From positions 496,001 to 560,000 of the forward strand of contig DISW01000025.1 of NCBI GenBank assembly GCA_002422605.1: a DNA stretch of 64,000 nucleotides, read 5' to 3'. This document shows positions 17,362-26,205 of the stretch, in pieces; position 1 is the stretch's first letter, and each line of letters begins with the position of its first letter. A program made the position numbers and the translations under genes. The notes under the pieces were generated by a model. The model saw only the letters and a list, made by a program, of their open reading frames with translations. It was not told the origin of the DNA and made no database searches. The stretch comes from Bacteriovoracaceae bacterium UBA6200 (GTDB taxonomy: Bacteria > Bdellovibrionota > Bacteriovoracia > Bacteriovoracales > Bacteriovoracaceae).

Positions 17362-18049
17362 TTGCTCGAATGGGCCGGTTAGAGAAATCAATCAGGATCA
17401 ACCCTATCGGACCTCTGGTTTAGAGCAGTTCTTCTTGCCTGAACTTCCCACTTGGGCCAATGCTTCAGCTTCAGGACAATGCTTTAAAAAGCATTCCTTT
17501 AACTATCTGGATTTTTCTAAGCTTGCATCTACCTATCAGCTAAACTATCACCAATTGGTGGAGCTTCAGGCCCAGTACAATGAAAGAGTAGAGGCTTATT
17601 TTAGGTCCACCGCTGTAAAATTTTTGAAGCCAGTAGAAGAAGCTGCTTTTTTTTCAAACACACTTGAACAAGTTAGAGGCGGGGTAAAAAGTTTTAAAAT
17701 ACCTGATGCTGCACAGAATGTTGATGTTATCTGGCTTGATAGTTTCATTTCTACCAATCGAGTTGATGAGTTAAAAAAAATGGCCACGACTGGCCGGTTT
17801 GATGAACGTTTACCAATCATTTTTACCTCTTGTCTTTCCCGACAAGATCTCAATCAATGGCTTATTGAAAATAATCTGGATCAGGAGGGGTTTTATTCCC
17901 TTTCTGCAGAATGGTTAAATCCTTATGACAGTGATTTTAAATTAAGTCCTGGTCTTCGCTTAGAAATTCGTCAATTGATGAATAAAGATGTGAATATTAA
18001 ATTCATTTCTCCACAAGAAATATTATTACCGACAGAAATTATTTTATAA
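17321..18049 (+). CDS. Putative lipoprotein of unknown function
   Basis: 242 residues from the ATG at 17321, which starts inside the previous gene. The N-terminus MKFLSFFLLLGLISCSNG is a lipoprotein signal with lipobox LISC (lipidated Cys16). The rest is soluble, presumably periplasmic, with no recognised domain. A TTG two codons upstream is a less likely start. It lies 13 bases before the cyclophilin gene, so these three genes probably form one unit. Confidence 0.72.
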   Translation: MKFLSFFLLLGLISCSNGPVREINQDQPYRTSGLEQFFLPELPTWANASASGQCFKKHSFNYLDFSKLASTYQLNYHQLVELQAQYNERVEAYFRSTAVKFLKPVEEAAFFSNTLEQVRGGVKSFKIPDAAQNVDVIWLDSFISTNRVDELKKMATTGRFDERLPIIFTSCLSRQDLNQWLIENNLDQEGFYSLSAEWLNPYDSDFKLSPGLRLEIRQLMNKDVNIKFISPQEILLPTEIIL

Positions 18050-18062
18050 GAAGGAGCTCAAG

Positions 18063-18602
18063 ATGTTCGGCATGATGAAAAAAGAAAAATCTTCTCACAA
18101 AGAAGAAGTTAATAAACTGACTGCAACCTTTAAAACGACTCTTGGAGAGTTTGAAATTGAACTCTTCCATAAAGACTGTCCGGAAACAGTATGGAATTTT
18201 GTTAACCTTGCTGAGGGCAATCAAAAGACTGCTAAAGAAGGAAAATTCTATGATGGACTTATTTTTCACCGAGTGATCCGCGGCTTTATGATTCAAGGTG
18301 GATGTCCTGAAGGTTCAGGTCGTGGCGGTCCAGGTTACCGTTTTGAAGATGAGTTTAAATCTAACTTACGACATGATTCAGAAGGTGTTCTTTCTATGGC
18401 GAACGCAGGTCCTGGAACGAATGGTTCACAATTCTTTATTACACTTGCTCCAACTCCGCATCTAGATGGACGCCACACTGTTTTTGGTAAAGTCATTCGT
18501 GGTATGGATGTAGTGAAGAAAATAGGGGATGCCCCAACAGGTGCGATGGATCGTCCTAAAACTGACATTGTGATGGAATCAGTTACAATTAATCGCTTGT
18601 AG
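18063..18602 (+). CDS. Cyclophilin-type peptidyl-prolyl cis-trans isomerase
   Basis: 179 residues. Active-site segments IFHRVIRGFMIQGG, GPGTNGSQFFITL and HLDGRHTVFGKV are intact, so it should catalyse proline isomerisation. It has an unusual charged N-terminal extension (about 20 residues, rich in Lys and Met) and no signal peptide, pointing to the cytoplasm. Good ribosome site AAGGAG six bases before the ATG. Confidence 0.93.
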   Translation: MFGMMKKEKSSHKEEVNKLTATFKTTLGEFEIELFHKDCPETVWNFVNLAEGNQKTAKEGKFYDGLIFHRVIRGFMIQGGCPEGSGRGGPGYRFEDEFKSNLRHDSEGVLSMANAGPGTNGSQFFITLAPTPHLDGRHTVFGKVIRGMDVVKKIGDAPTGAMDRPKTDIVMESVTINRL

Positions 18603-18614
18603 TATAAATTTGAT

Positions 18615-18639
18615 TAACCGGGGGCAAGGCTCCCGGTTA
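18615..18639. terminator. Hairpin between convergent cyclophilin and recJ genes
   Basis: TAACCGGG pairs with CCCGGTTA around a 9-base loop. The right arm includes the recJ stop codon. The T-tract is poor on either side (best on the minus strand), so it may be a weak bidirectional terminator or an mRNA-end stabiliser. Confidence 0.5.
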
Positions 18640-20346
18640 GTTCACTTGTCCTGGTAAAATTTTCTCAACCATTAACTGAATCGTTTCATTGCCATTAAAG
18701 CGATTTACTCCAAGAGTAAACTGCACCGTCAGACCATTCTTGTTTTGAATTTCGAAAAGTTCTTCAGGTGAAAGCTCATTCCATTTTCCAATATAATTGA
18801 AGCTGATTCCTTGCACTGATGTTTTAGAATTGACACCGACAAAGGTCCAACGAACGTGAGCATCTTTCATGATACGGTAGTTTTGAATAATGGCATTTTT
18901 CATTCGGAAAACAGGCTTCTCATGGCCTGGACCAAAGGGCTCTAATTTATCCAGATCCCTTAAAAGAAGAGCATTAATTTCTTCAATATTAACTTCCACA
19001 TCAAAGCTTCTGACTTTCGTACGTAAACTTGAAGGAATTACTTTTAGAAGATCATGCATCCTTTGTTTAAAAAGATGAAAGTTCTCTTGCTTCATGGATA
19101 GTCCTGCAGCCGCTTTATGGCCACCAAACTTAATGAAGAGATCCTTACATTGTTCAAGAAGCTCGAAGATATTGAGTTCCCCGGCAGAACGGCAACTGGC
19201 CTTAATTACGCCATCTTCTTCTGCGTTGGTAAAGACAATGGCCGGAACTTCGAAAGTTTCGACAAGCTTACTGGCGACAATTCCAATAACCCCTTCATGC
19301 CAATGAGGACGGTACATTATGTTGATAAGAAGTTCTTCACCACTCATGGACTTAATAACGTCAAGCTTGGCCTCTTCAAAAACTTCATTCTGAATCACCC
19401 GGCGGTCACGGTTGGCGACTTCCAGATGAGTGTAGTGTTCACGACATTCTGCAAAGGTATCAGCAATGAGTAATCGAAGAGCACGATCGGGATGATCGAG
19501 TCTTCCTTTTGAATTAATATGAGGACCCACGTGGAAAGAAATCTTCTCACTGGCGATCATGGGAACCTTTAATTCTTCAGGGCTAAAAAAGGCCTTAATA
19601 CCAGGATAATTTGACGTCGGAATTTGTTTAAGACCATGACGAGTCAATCTCAAATTGAGAGGGCTCATTCGGGCGAGATCCGAAATCGTTCCAATCGCTA
19701 CAAATTGGAGGAGTGGATAGATGCTAGGAGTCTCAATCCCTTTTTTAGCAAGGTCATTTTTAATTTGTAGGGCAAGAGCAAACCCAACTCCTACACCCGC
19801 TAGAGGTTTTAAAGGAGAATGTTCTGGTTCATCTCGTCTGGAAGGATTTACTACTGCATAGGCTTCAGGAATGGTCGGAGCCGCATCCCGGTGATGGTCA
19901 GTGATAATGAGGTCTAACTTACCCTTAGCGTATTCTGCTGTAGCGACATTGGTGATTCCGCAGTCAACTGTAATCAGAACGCTTACATTTTTTTCAAGAG
20001 CGGCTTCAATGGAGGAGTCATGAATTCCGTAGCCTTCAATAAATCGGCTTGGTTGAAAAACTTCAACCGTCGTTCCAATCATTTTAAAGAAATGCCATAG
20101 AAGAGCACAGGAGGTTGTCCCATCCACATCATAGTCACCGTACACACCAATAGTTTCGTTATTATCGATAGCGCGAATAATTCGTTCAGAAGCCTTTGCA
20201 AGATCAATCATCCCCGTAAGATCGGGAATATCTTTTAAATTCCAGGATAAAATATCCTGAACTTCTAGAGGGGAAAATCCGCGTTTTTGAAAGAGGCGAA
20301 TAAGGACAGGGTGAAGATCAGAGGGCGTAGTTCTAGTTAATTCCAT
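18637..20346 (-). CDS. recJ: Single-stranded-DNA-specific exonuclease RecJ
   Basis: 569 residues, the usual size. 5'-3' ssDNA exonuclease for recombination and mismatch or base-excision repair. DHH-family motifs: GVYGDYDVDGTTSCAL (about 83), LITVDCGI (about 130), LIITDHHRDAAP (about 150), then the DHHA1 part with GVIGIVASKL and FGGHKAAAGLSM (about 400), and a C-terminal OB-like domain. No Shine-Dalgarno is evident before the ATG at 20346. Confidence 0.95.
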   Translation of the reverse strand: MELTRTTPSDLHPVLIRLFQKRGFSPLEVQDILSWNLKDIPDLTGMIDLAKASERIIRAIDNNETIGVYGDYDVDGTTSCALLWHFFKMIGTTVEVFQPSRFIEGYGIHDSSIEAALEKNVSVLITVDCGITNVATAEYAKGKLDLIITDHHRDAAPTIPEAYAVVNPSRRDEPEHSPLKPLAGVGVGFALALQIKNDLAKKGIETPSIYPLLQFVAIGTISDLARMSPLNLRLTRHGLKQIPTSNYPGIKAFFSPEELKVPMIASEKISFHVGPHINSKGRLDHPDRALRLLIADTFAECREHYTHLEVANRDRRVIQNEVFEEAKLDVIKSMSGEELLINIMYRPHWHEGVIGIVASKLVETFEVPAIVFTNAEEDGVIKASCRSAGELNIFELLEQCKDLFIKFGGHKAAAGLSMKQENFHLFKQRMHDLLKVIPSSLRTKVRSFDVEVNIEEINALLLRDLDKLEPFGPGHEKPVFRMKNAIIQNYRIMKDAHVRWTFVGVNSKTSVQGISFNYIGKWNELSPEELFEIQNKNGLTVQFTLGVNRFNGNETIQLMVEKILPGQVN

Positions 20347-20376
20347 CTTTTGAAATTAACATAGGGGAGTGCGCTT

Positions 20377-20646
20377 TCACCACAAAACAAAGAGACCTTT
20401 AATCAAATCCTCTTCTTCTAAGTGAGAAGAAGGAGAAAAGTGATTCTCCCAAGTTACCTCTTTATGGCCTTTAATTTTTTCGAAATATCGAAGAGGTAGG
20501 AATGATTTATTGCAATGCAAACAACGTTCTAATTCTTTGTTACTTTCATTGATTTTACAGCAACTGTGGCAAGCTCTTATAAGTAGTTTTTCTTTAGTTT
20601 TTTCTAGTTCTTTCACAATTCCCCGCAGGTTGGGTGGTTTAACCAT
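20377..20646 (-). CDS. Small zinc-ribbon-like protein
   Basis: 89 residues. Two Cys pairs, ACHSC and RCLHC, about 17 residues apart form a probable zinc ribbon (28-48); the N-terminal part is basic and helical. Not otherwise recognised. It lies 30 bases upstream of recJ on the same strand, so it may be the first gene of that unit. The ribosome site is weak. Confidence 0.6.
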   Translation of the reverse strand: MVKPPNLRGIVKELEKTKEKLLIRACHSCCKINESNKELERCLHCNKSFLPLRYFEKIKGHKEVTWENHFSPSSHLEEEDLIKGLFVLW

Positions 20647-20699
20647 CTCTACGGTAAATAAAAACTTTTCTTAAGGTGAGAAGCTAATTGGTCAGGAAT

Positions 20700-20729
20700 A
20701 AAAAAAGGCCATCCCGAAGGATGGCCTTT
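20700..20729 (-). terminator. Rho-independent terminator of the exported low-complexity gene
   Basis: On the minus strand AAAGGCCATCC pairs with GGATGGCCTTT around a 4-base loop, followed by a run of T. It lies 14 bases past the stop of the 20743-21924 gene. Confidence 0.93.
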
Positions 20730-20742
20730 GAAGAGAATTTTA

Positions 20743-21924
20743 CTAAAACATGTTCATGCTGCCCATTTGTCCCATTGGCATTGAGAATCCTGTATTGGCC
20801 ACAGGGTTCCCCATGACAGGCATTGGATTGCTGGGAGATTGATTGCTTAGGTTGTAGCTAAAAGCATCTACTCCAAAGTTCCCAGGGGTAATCGGCTGAA
20901 CAGTGTAACGAGGATCCGGCTGTAAGTTATACTGAGGCGCCAGATTCCATTGTGACTGCTGATGTGCCTGGGCCGGGTAGAATCCACCTTGAGCTTGCGG
21001 CTGTGGCATCTGAGGCTGAGCAAAGATATTCGGTTGTTGAGGTTGAAAGCCTTGAGGATAATAAACCCAGTTTCCTGCAGTATACGGCTGGTGATACTGA
21101 TATGGATTCACATAAGGATTCTGGTAAATCCCTTGCTGAGGCTGTCCTTGAGACTGCTGCTGATGCATACTGACCATCATTTGGGCCATACCAAGCATTG
21201 TCTGCATGATCTGCTTTTGATCATTTAGAAGCTGCTCAACTTGTTTTGTTAAAAGAGCATTCTTTTCATCGGCTTCACAGATATCTTTTTTAACTTCTTC
21301 TTCTTTTTTAGGCTCTTCTACCGCTACTTTTATTTCTTCTTCTTCTTTTTTTGGTTCCTCTTTCTTAGGTTCCTCTTCTGCTATGACTGGAACTTCAGTT
21401 TTTGGTTGTTCAGCCTGGGCCAGAATTTCTTCACTCTTTTCCAGATCGTTAAGAAGTTCCTCAATTTTAGTTTTATGTTCAACGATGCTTATTTCTAAAG
21501 CTTCTTTATCACTGAGTTCAATCTTTTCAGCTTCGCTAAGCCCCTGAATCCCATCTTCAATGAAGAGAAGATCAATGACTAAGGCTTCCCGAGCTTTACG
21601 ATCTTCAGCAACTGCTTCTTTTTTCAGGTCTGTTTTTTTGTCATCTATTTTAACCTCAGAAAGCTTCGTTTTGAGATCAGATTCTTGTTTTTTAAGATCA
21701 TCAATCGTTAAGTTCTCATTACGAATAATGGTTTTAGGATCAACTTTAGATGAGTATTCTTTGAATTTTTTAAATTCTTCTTTCTTTTCAACTTCAACAG
21801 GATTTTCTTCTACTACGGAGGCAATCCCGCGATGAGTATGAGATTCCAGCATCACACTTGGTGACATGGCCAGGATAGATAAAAGTGGCAAAATGGCCAA
21901 AGAATGGCGATTGAAAGATTTCAT
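20743..21924 (-). CDS. Exported low-complexity protein (Glu/Lys-rich coil plus Gln/Pro/Tyr-rich tail)
   Basis: 393 residues from the ATG at 21924, chosen for its strong ribosome site (GAGGGGGG) and because the protein then begins with a signal peptide (MKSFNRHSLAILPLLSILAM, cleavage uncertain). Residues 40-200 are very rich in Glu and Lys and predicted coiled coil; residues 200-235 repeat EEPKKEE; residues 260-393 are rich in Gln, Pro, Tyr and Met (QPQQGIYQNPYVNPYQ). No catalytic domain. Probably a periplasmic or surface structural protein; the tail resembles disordered sticky domains. Monocistronic, with its own terminator. Confidence 0.72.
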   Translation of the reverse strand: MKSFNRHSLAILPLLSILAMSPSVMLESHTHRGIASVVEENPVEVEKKEEFKKFKEYSSKVDPKTIIRNENLTIDDLKKQESDLKTKLSEVKIDDKKTDLKKEAVAEDRKAREALVIDLLFIEDGIQGLSEAEKIELSDKEALEISIVEHKTKIEELLNDLEKSEEILAQAEQPKTEVPVIAEEEPKKEEPKKEEEEIKVAVEEPKKEEEVKKDICEADEKNALLTKQVEQLLNDQKQIMQTMLGMAQMMVSMHQQQSQGQPQQGIYQNPYVNPYQYHQPYTAGNWVYYPQGFQPQQPNIFAQPQMPQPQAQGGFYPAQAHQQSQWNLAPQYNLQPDPRYTVQPITPGNFGVDAFSYNLSNQSPSNPMPVMGNPVANTGFSMPMGQMGSMNMF

Positions 21925-22156
21925 GGTAACCCCCCTCAGAGTTATTGATTTGATTAAGTACTTCCAAGATTGATGCCAAAAACCCAATTTTCATCTCGAT
22001 TGGGCAAAAATGCGGAAAATGGCCTTAAATTCAAAGGGATAAACCTTGCTAAGGAAGGGGGGACCTTAATAAAATAAATTTTATATCGACTAAGTTTTTC
22101 ACAGTCTATCGGGAAAGTGTCGAAACTTTAGTCACTGCTTACTGCAAAGGAACCCT

Positions 22157-23644
22157 ATGTCCTCAAACATTAAAAAGCCCAGCCTCTTCATTTCCCTGGT
22201 TCCAGTTGTGGCACTAGTGACTCTTTTAGTGATGAACATTTATATTTTTAACGACAATGCAGCCTTAGGTCCTAATCAGGTTGCACTTTTTATGGCCGCC
22301 ACTCTGTGTGCAGGTATCGGACTCTTCTATATGAAGATTCCCTATAAGGATATTGAGAAGAAGGTAATCAGTTCCATTGGTCTATCGATGCAGGCCAATT
22401 TGATATTGCTAGTTGTTGGGATTCTTATCGCCCTTTGGATTTTTAATGGAGTTGTTCCCGCCATGATTTATTATGGGATTAAGCTTTTTAATCCTAATTG
22501 GTTTCTGCCTCTTACCTGCCTGGTTTGTTGTGTTGTTTCCCTGGCCACAGGAAGTTCATGGTCCACAGGGGGAACAGTAGGAATTGCTTTCATTGGGGTT
22601 GGTCAGGCCCTCAATATTCCTTCGCCTATGGTTGCTGGAGCAGTGATCTCCGGCGCCTATTTTGGAGATAAATTATCGCCGTTATCTGATACAACGAATC
22701 TGGCCCCAGCTATGGCAGGAGTTGATCTCTTTACCCATATCCGATATATGCTTTTCACAACTCTTCCTTCCATCACGATCGCACTCATTGGATTTTCCAT
22801 TCTAGGTTACTTTTATGGCGGAACAGGCACGGATATTACTCAAGTACGAGAAGTATTAACCATTCTTGAATCCAGATTCAATTTGACGCCTTTTTTATTT
22901 TTACTGCCCGCCCTCGTTTTTTTCATGGTGGCCAGAAAAATTCCGGCCCTTCCTGCGTTACTGATGGGGTGCTTGTTAGGAGTTATTTTTGGTCTAGTGT
23001 TTCAACAGGATTTACTACGGGCACTTATTGGTCCAGAAATGAGCTGGCTTCAGATATATGGAAAGATCATTGAAATGACTCATTCTGGTTTTGCCATTAC
23101 TACTAATAATGCAATGATTGATTCTCTGCTTAACCGCGGAGGAATGAGCAGCATGCTTAATACAGTGTGGCTTATCCTCATGGCGATGGTCTTTGGCGGA
23201 GTGATGGAAGCTACCGGCATGCTGGAAGCCATCGGGAATGCTATTTTAAAAATGGTTAAGGGAACTGGTTCTTTGATTGCTGCGACTATTTCCAGCACGA
23301 TGGTCATTAATCTCACAGCATCAGATCAGTATCTCTCGGTGGTTCTACCTGGAAGGATGTTCCGAGCGAGTTATAGAAAATTTGGACTGGCCCCCCAGAA
23401 CCTTTCCCGTTCTCTAGAGGATGGAGGAACAATAACTTCAGTATTGGTTCCATGGAATACTTGCGGCGCTTACTTTAGTACCATCCTTGGTGTATCGACC
23501 TTGTCTTATATGCCTTATTGTTTCTTTAATCTGGTTAACCCTTTCGTTGCCGTCATTATAGGAGCATCTGGGTGGAAAATAGAAAAACTTAATGAACAAG
23601 AAGTTATTGAAGAGGAATATGTAAGTTCACCAGAATTAGGTTAG
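22157..23644 (+). CDS. nhaC: NhaC-family Na+/H+ antiporter
   Basis: 495 residues, about 11-12 transmembrane segments. It has the NhaC pattern: LATGSSWSTGGTVG, GAVISGAYFGDKLSPLSDTTNLAPAM (about 165-190) and LTASDQYLSVVLPGRMF (about 385). An inner-membrane antiporter for sodium and pH homeostasis; some family members exchange other ions or malate/lactate. The upstream 232-nt gap is divergent from the exported protein and should hold promoters for both, but I see no clear consensus in it. Confidence 0.9.
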   Translation: MSSNIKKPSLFISLVPVVALVTLLVMNIYIFNDNAALGPNQVALFMAATLCAGIGLFYMKIPYKDIEKKVISSIGLSMQANLILLVVGILIALWIFNGVVPAMIYYGIKLFNPNWFLPLTCLVCCVVSLATGSSWSTGGTVGIAFIGVGQALNIPSPMVAGAVISGAYFGDKLSPLSDTTNLAPAMAGVDLFTHIRYMLFTTLPSITIALIGFSILGYFYGGTGTDITQVREVLTILESRFNLTPFLFLLPALVFFMVARKIPALPALLMGCLLGVIFGLVFQQDLLRALIGPEMSWLQIYGKIIEMTHSGFAITTNNAMIDSLLNRGGMSSMLNTVWLILMAMVFGGVMEATGMLEAIGNAILKMVKGTGSLIAATISSTMVINLTASDQYLSVVLPGRMFRASYRKFGLAPQNLSRSLEDGGTITSVLVPWNTCGAYFSTILGVSTLSYMPYCFFNLVNPFVAVIIGASGWKIEKLNEQEVIEEEYVSSPELG

Positions 23645-23647
23645 TTC

Positions 23648-25771
23648 ATGCGGAAGAATAAAAAGAATCCACGACGACCGAAAAAGATTAATTTTAATGT
23701 TAATCCGGAACACTTTTTAAATCGGGATGAATCCTGGCTTCAGTTTAATCGTCGCGTTCTGATGGAAGCGGGAGACAGAAGAAATCCTCTGCTAGAGCGG
23801 CTTCGTTTCCTTATTATTTTTTCATCTAATTTGGACGAATTTGTCATGAAGAGAGTGGGATACCTGAAGCACCTTATCGCTTCAGGGTTTAATCACCGCT
23901 CCATTGATGGAAAAACCTCTGAAGAATTATTGGGCCTTATTAGAAAGTACATTACCGGGGACTTAGAACTTCAGCGCAGTATTTGGCACGAAATAGAAGT
24001 TGAATTGAAAGGACATCAGATTTTTATTTCAGACTATGATGAGCTTACAAAGCAGGATCGGACCTATCTTGATGATTATTTCAAACGAAGAATCTTCCCT
24101 GTTCTAACTCCGCTCTCTGTAGACCCCGGCCATCCCTTTCCTTTTATTTCAAATCTTTCTTATTCTCTGGGAATCGCCTTACGGAATCCTCAGACAGATA
24201 TGATCATCTTTTCCAGAGTTAAGATTCCGGAGATTATTCCTGATTTAATTATGATTCCGGCTTCCGAAGGGGAGAAGAAGTTTCGCTTTGTGACGACTGA
24301 AACAATTGTGGGCTCCAATCTCTCAACACTTTATCCGGGAATGGAAATTCTTCAAATTGTTCCTTTTAGAGTTTCAAGAAACGCCGATGTAGATCATCGG
24401 GAAGATGAAGCTGAAGATCTTCTGATTCTGGTGGAAGAAGGAATAAAGGAAAGACGCCTGGCAGAGTGTGTCCGTCTTGAAATTCACCGTGATACAGATT
24501 TAAAGATGTTAGACTTTCTGAAAGAATCTTTGGAAATCGGTGATAATGATGTTTATCTCACAGATTTTCCCATCGATTACTCAATGTTAAAGAGTATCGT
24601 TGATCTGGACCTTCCTCACTTGAAATTCAAATCCTGGTCACCCATCATTCCTAAAATCTTCTATGAGAATAACAATATTTTTCAACTCATTCGGCAGGGA
24701 GACATCCTCCTTCATCATCCCTATGAAAGCTTTACCGGAACAATAGAGAAGTTTATTTCTTCCGCGGCCGATGATCCGCATGTGCTGACCATTAAGATGA
24801 CTCTCTATCGAACAGGAGATGATTCTGCTTTTATTCGCAGCCTTATCCGGGCGGCAGAGAAGGGGAAGCAAGTCGTCTGTCTGGTAGAACTTAAGGCCCG
24901 CTTTGATGAAGAACGAAATATTCTCTGGGCCCAAAAACTGGAAGATGCCGGAGTCCATGTGGTCTACGGGATTATGGGACTTAAAACTCATACTAAAACA
25001 GCTCTGGTCATCCGGCAGGAGAATGATAGTGAAATTATGAGCTATGTTCATATTGGAACAGGTAACTACCACTCACAAACTTCGAATCTGTATACCGACC
25101 TTGGACTTTTAACCTGTAATAAAAAAATCACAGACGAAGTCATGGAAGTTTTTAATTATCTGACAGGAAGTTCTCTTAAAACTGATTATTCCGAAATCCT
25201 TCTCGCCCCAATTAATATGAAGTCTTCTTTTTTAAATAAAATTCAAAATGAGATAAAAAATAAAAAGGCCAATAAACCAGCACTGATTATCGCAAAAATG
25301 AATTCGATGGAAGACGAAGTTATCACTGAAGCTCTTTATGAGGCCAGTCAGGCAGGTGTTGAAATTATTTTAATTGTCAGAGGGTTTTGTTGCCTAAAAC
25401 CTGGAGTGAAAGGTCTTTCCGAAAATATAAAAGTGATCTCTATTATCGGAAGGTTTCTTGAGCACTCGCGATTATTCTATTTTGCCAATGGTTCAAGTGA
25501 TCCTATTGAAGGTGACTTTCTGATTGGATCCGCGGACTGGATGCATAGAAATCTTCATAACCGGGTTGAACTTATTACTCCCATCAGAGATTTAAAACTG
25601 AAAGAGAAACTTTGGGAATTCATCACTATTCTTCTAAGCGATAATCGCCAGGCATGGATACTAAAAGCGGATGGTACATATATCCAACGGACTCCTCAAT
25701 CTGGAGAGGAAGAAATCGGAACTCATGATACGTTAATGAGAAGAAGCCTCCAAAAAGAGAAATCACAATGA
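23648..25771 (+). CDS. ppk1: Polyphosphate kinase 1
   Basis: 707 residues, normal for Ppk1. Builds inorganic polyphosphate from ATP. The N domain starts NRDESWLQFNRRVL with LRFLIIFSSNLDEF; the catalytic domain has MTLYRTGDDS, LVELKARFDEERNI, the autophosphorylated His448 in GLKTHTKTAL and the second essential His606 in GRFLEHSRLFYF. Three bases after nhaC, and its stop overlaps a SixA-like gene by ATGA. Confidence 0.97.
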   Translation: MRKNKKNPRRPKKINFNVNPEHFLNRDESWLQFNRRVLMEAGDRRNPLLERLRFLIIFSSNLDEFVMKRVGYLKHLIASGFNHRSIDGKTSEELLGLIRKYITGDLELQRSIWHEIEVELKGHQIFISDYDELTKQDRTYLDDYFKRRIFPVLTPLSVDPGHPFPFISNLSYSLGIALRNPQTDMIIFSRVKIPEIIPDLIMIPASEGEKKFRFVTTETIVGSNLSTLYPGMEILQIVPFRVSRNADVDHREDEAEDLLILVEEGIKERRLAECVRLEIHRDTDLKMLDFLKESLEIGDNDVYLTDFPIDYSMLKSIVDLDLPHLKFKSWSPIIPKIFYENNNIFQLIRQGDILLHHPYESFTGTIEKFISSAADDPHVLTIKMTLYRTGDDSAFIRSLIRAAEKGKQVVCLVELKARFDEERNILWAQKLEDAGVHVVYGIMGLKTHTKTALVIRQENDSEIMSYVHIGTGNYHSQTSNLYTDLGLLTCNKKITDEVMEVFNYLTGSSLKTDYSEILLAPINMKSSFLNKIQNEIKNKKANKPALIIAKMNSMEDEVITEALYEASQAGVEIILIVRGFCCLKPGVKGLSENIKVISIIGRFLEHSRLFYFANGSSDPIEGDFLIGSADWMHRNLHNRVELITPIRDLKLKEKLWEFITILLSDNRQAWILKADGTYIQRTPQSGEEEIGTHDTLMRRSLQKEKSQ

Positions 25772-26205
25772 GACTTATATTTATAAGACATGGTGTGGCC
25801 GGCAAAAAGATCGAAGATACGGAACTCGATTTTTATCGGGAGCTGACTTCTAAGGGACGAAAAAAACTCCAAAAATCTTTTAAGCAGTTTAAAAAAAAGA
25901 AAGTGATTGTTGATGTTGTATTCACTTCTCCTTTGAGTCGGGCCTTAGAAACAGCGGAACTGTTCTGGAAGCATCATAAAAAATCAGATATTGAACTTTG
26001 TGTGGATCTCGTTCCCTCGAGTGATCCACAAAACTTAGTGGAGTATATTTCCTTCCTGCCGAAAGGCGGCTCTTACGCTTTTGTGGGGCATGAGCCCCAT
26101 TTATCTATGGTGATTTCGGCCATCCTTGCAGCTCCGGCCAATCAGATATCCCTTAAAAAAGGCGAAATTTTAATCCTTGAGGATAAGCTTCTTCGGAGGC
26201 CTTGA
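25768..26205 (+). CDS. SixA-like histidine phosphatase
   Basis: 145 residues. The histidine phosphatase motif is at the very start (LIFIRHGVAG, catalytic His8), with FTSPLSRALETAELF and a late VGHEPHLS. SixA removes phosphate from phosphohistidine proteins; some related small phosphatases act on phosphorylated metabolites. Coupled to ppk1 by ATGA. Its last 36 nt are antisense to the end of the convergent ppx-like gene. Confidence 0.87.
   Translation: MRLIFIRHGVAGKKIEDTELDFYRELTSKGRKKLQKSFKQFKKKKVIVDVVFTSPLSRALETAELFWKHHKKSDIELCVDLVPSSDPQNLVEYISFLPKGGSYAFVGHEPHLSMVISAILAAPANQISLKKGEILILEDKLLRRP

Noticed and set aside
22025..22156. Possible riboswitch or regulated leader upstream of nhaC
   Set aside because: Only an AT-rich palindrome and no conserved riboswitch core could be recognised.
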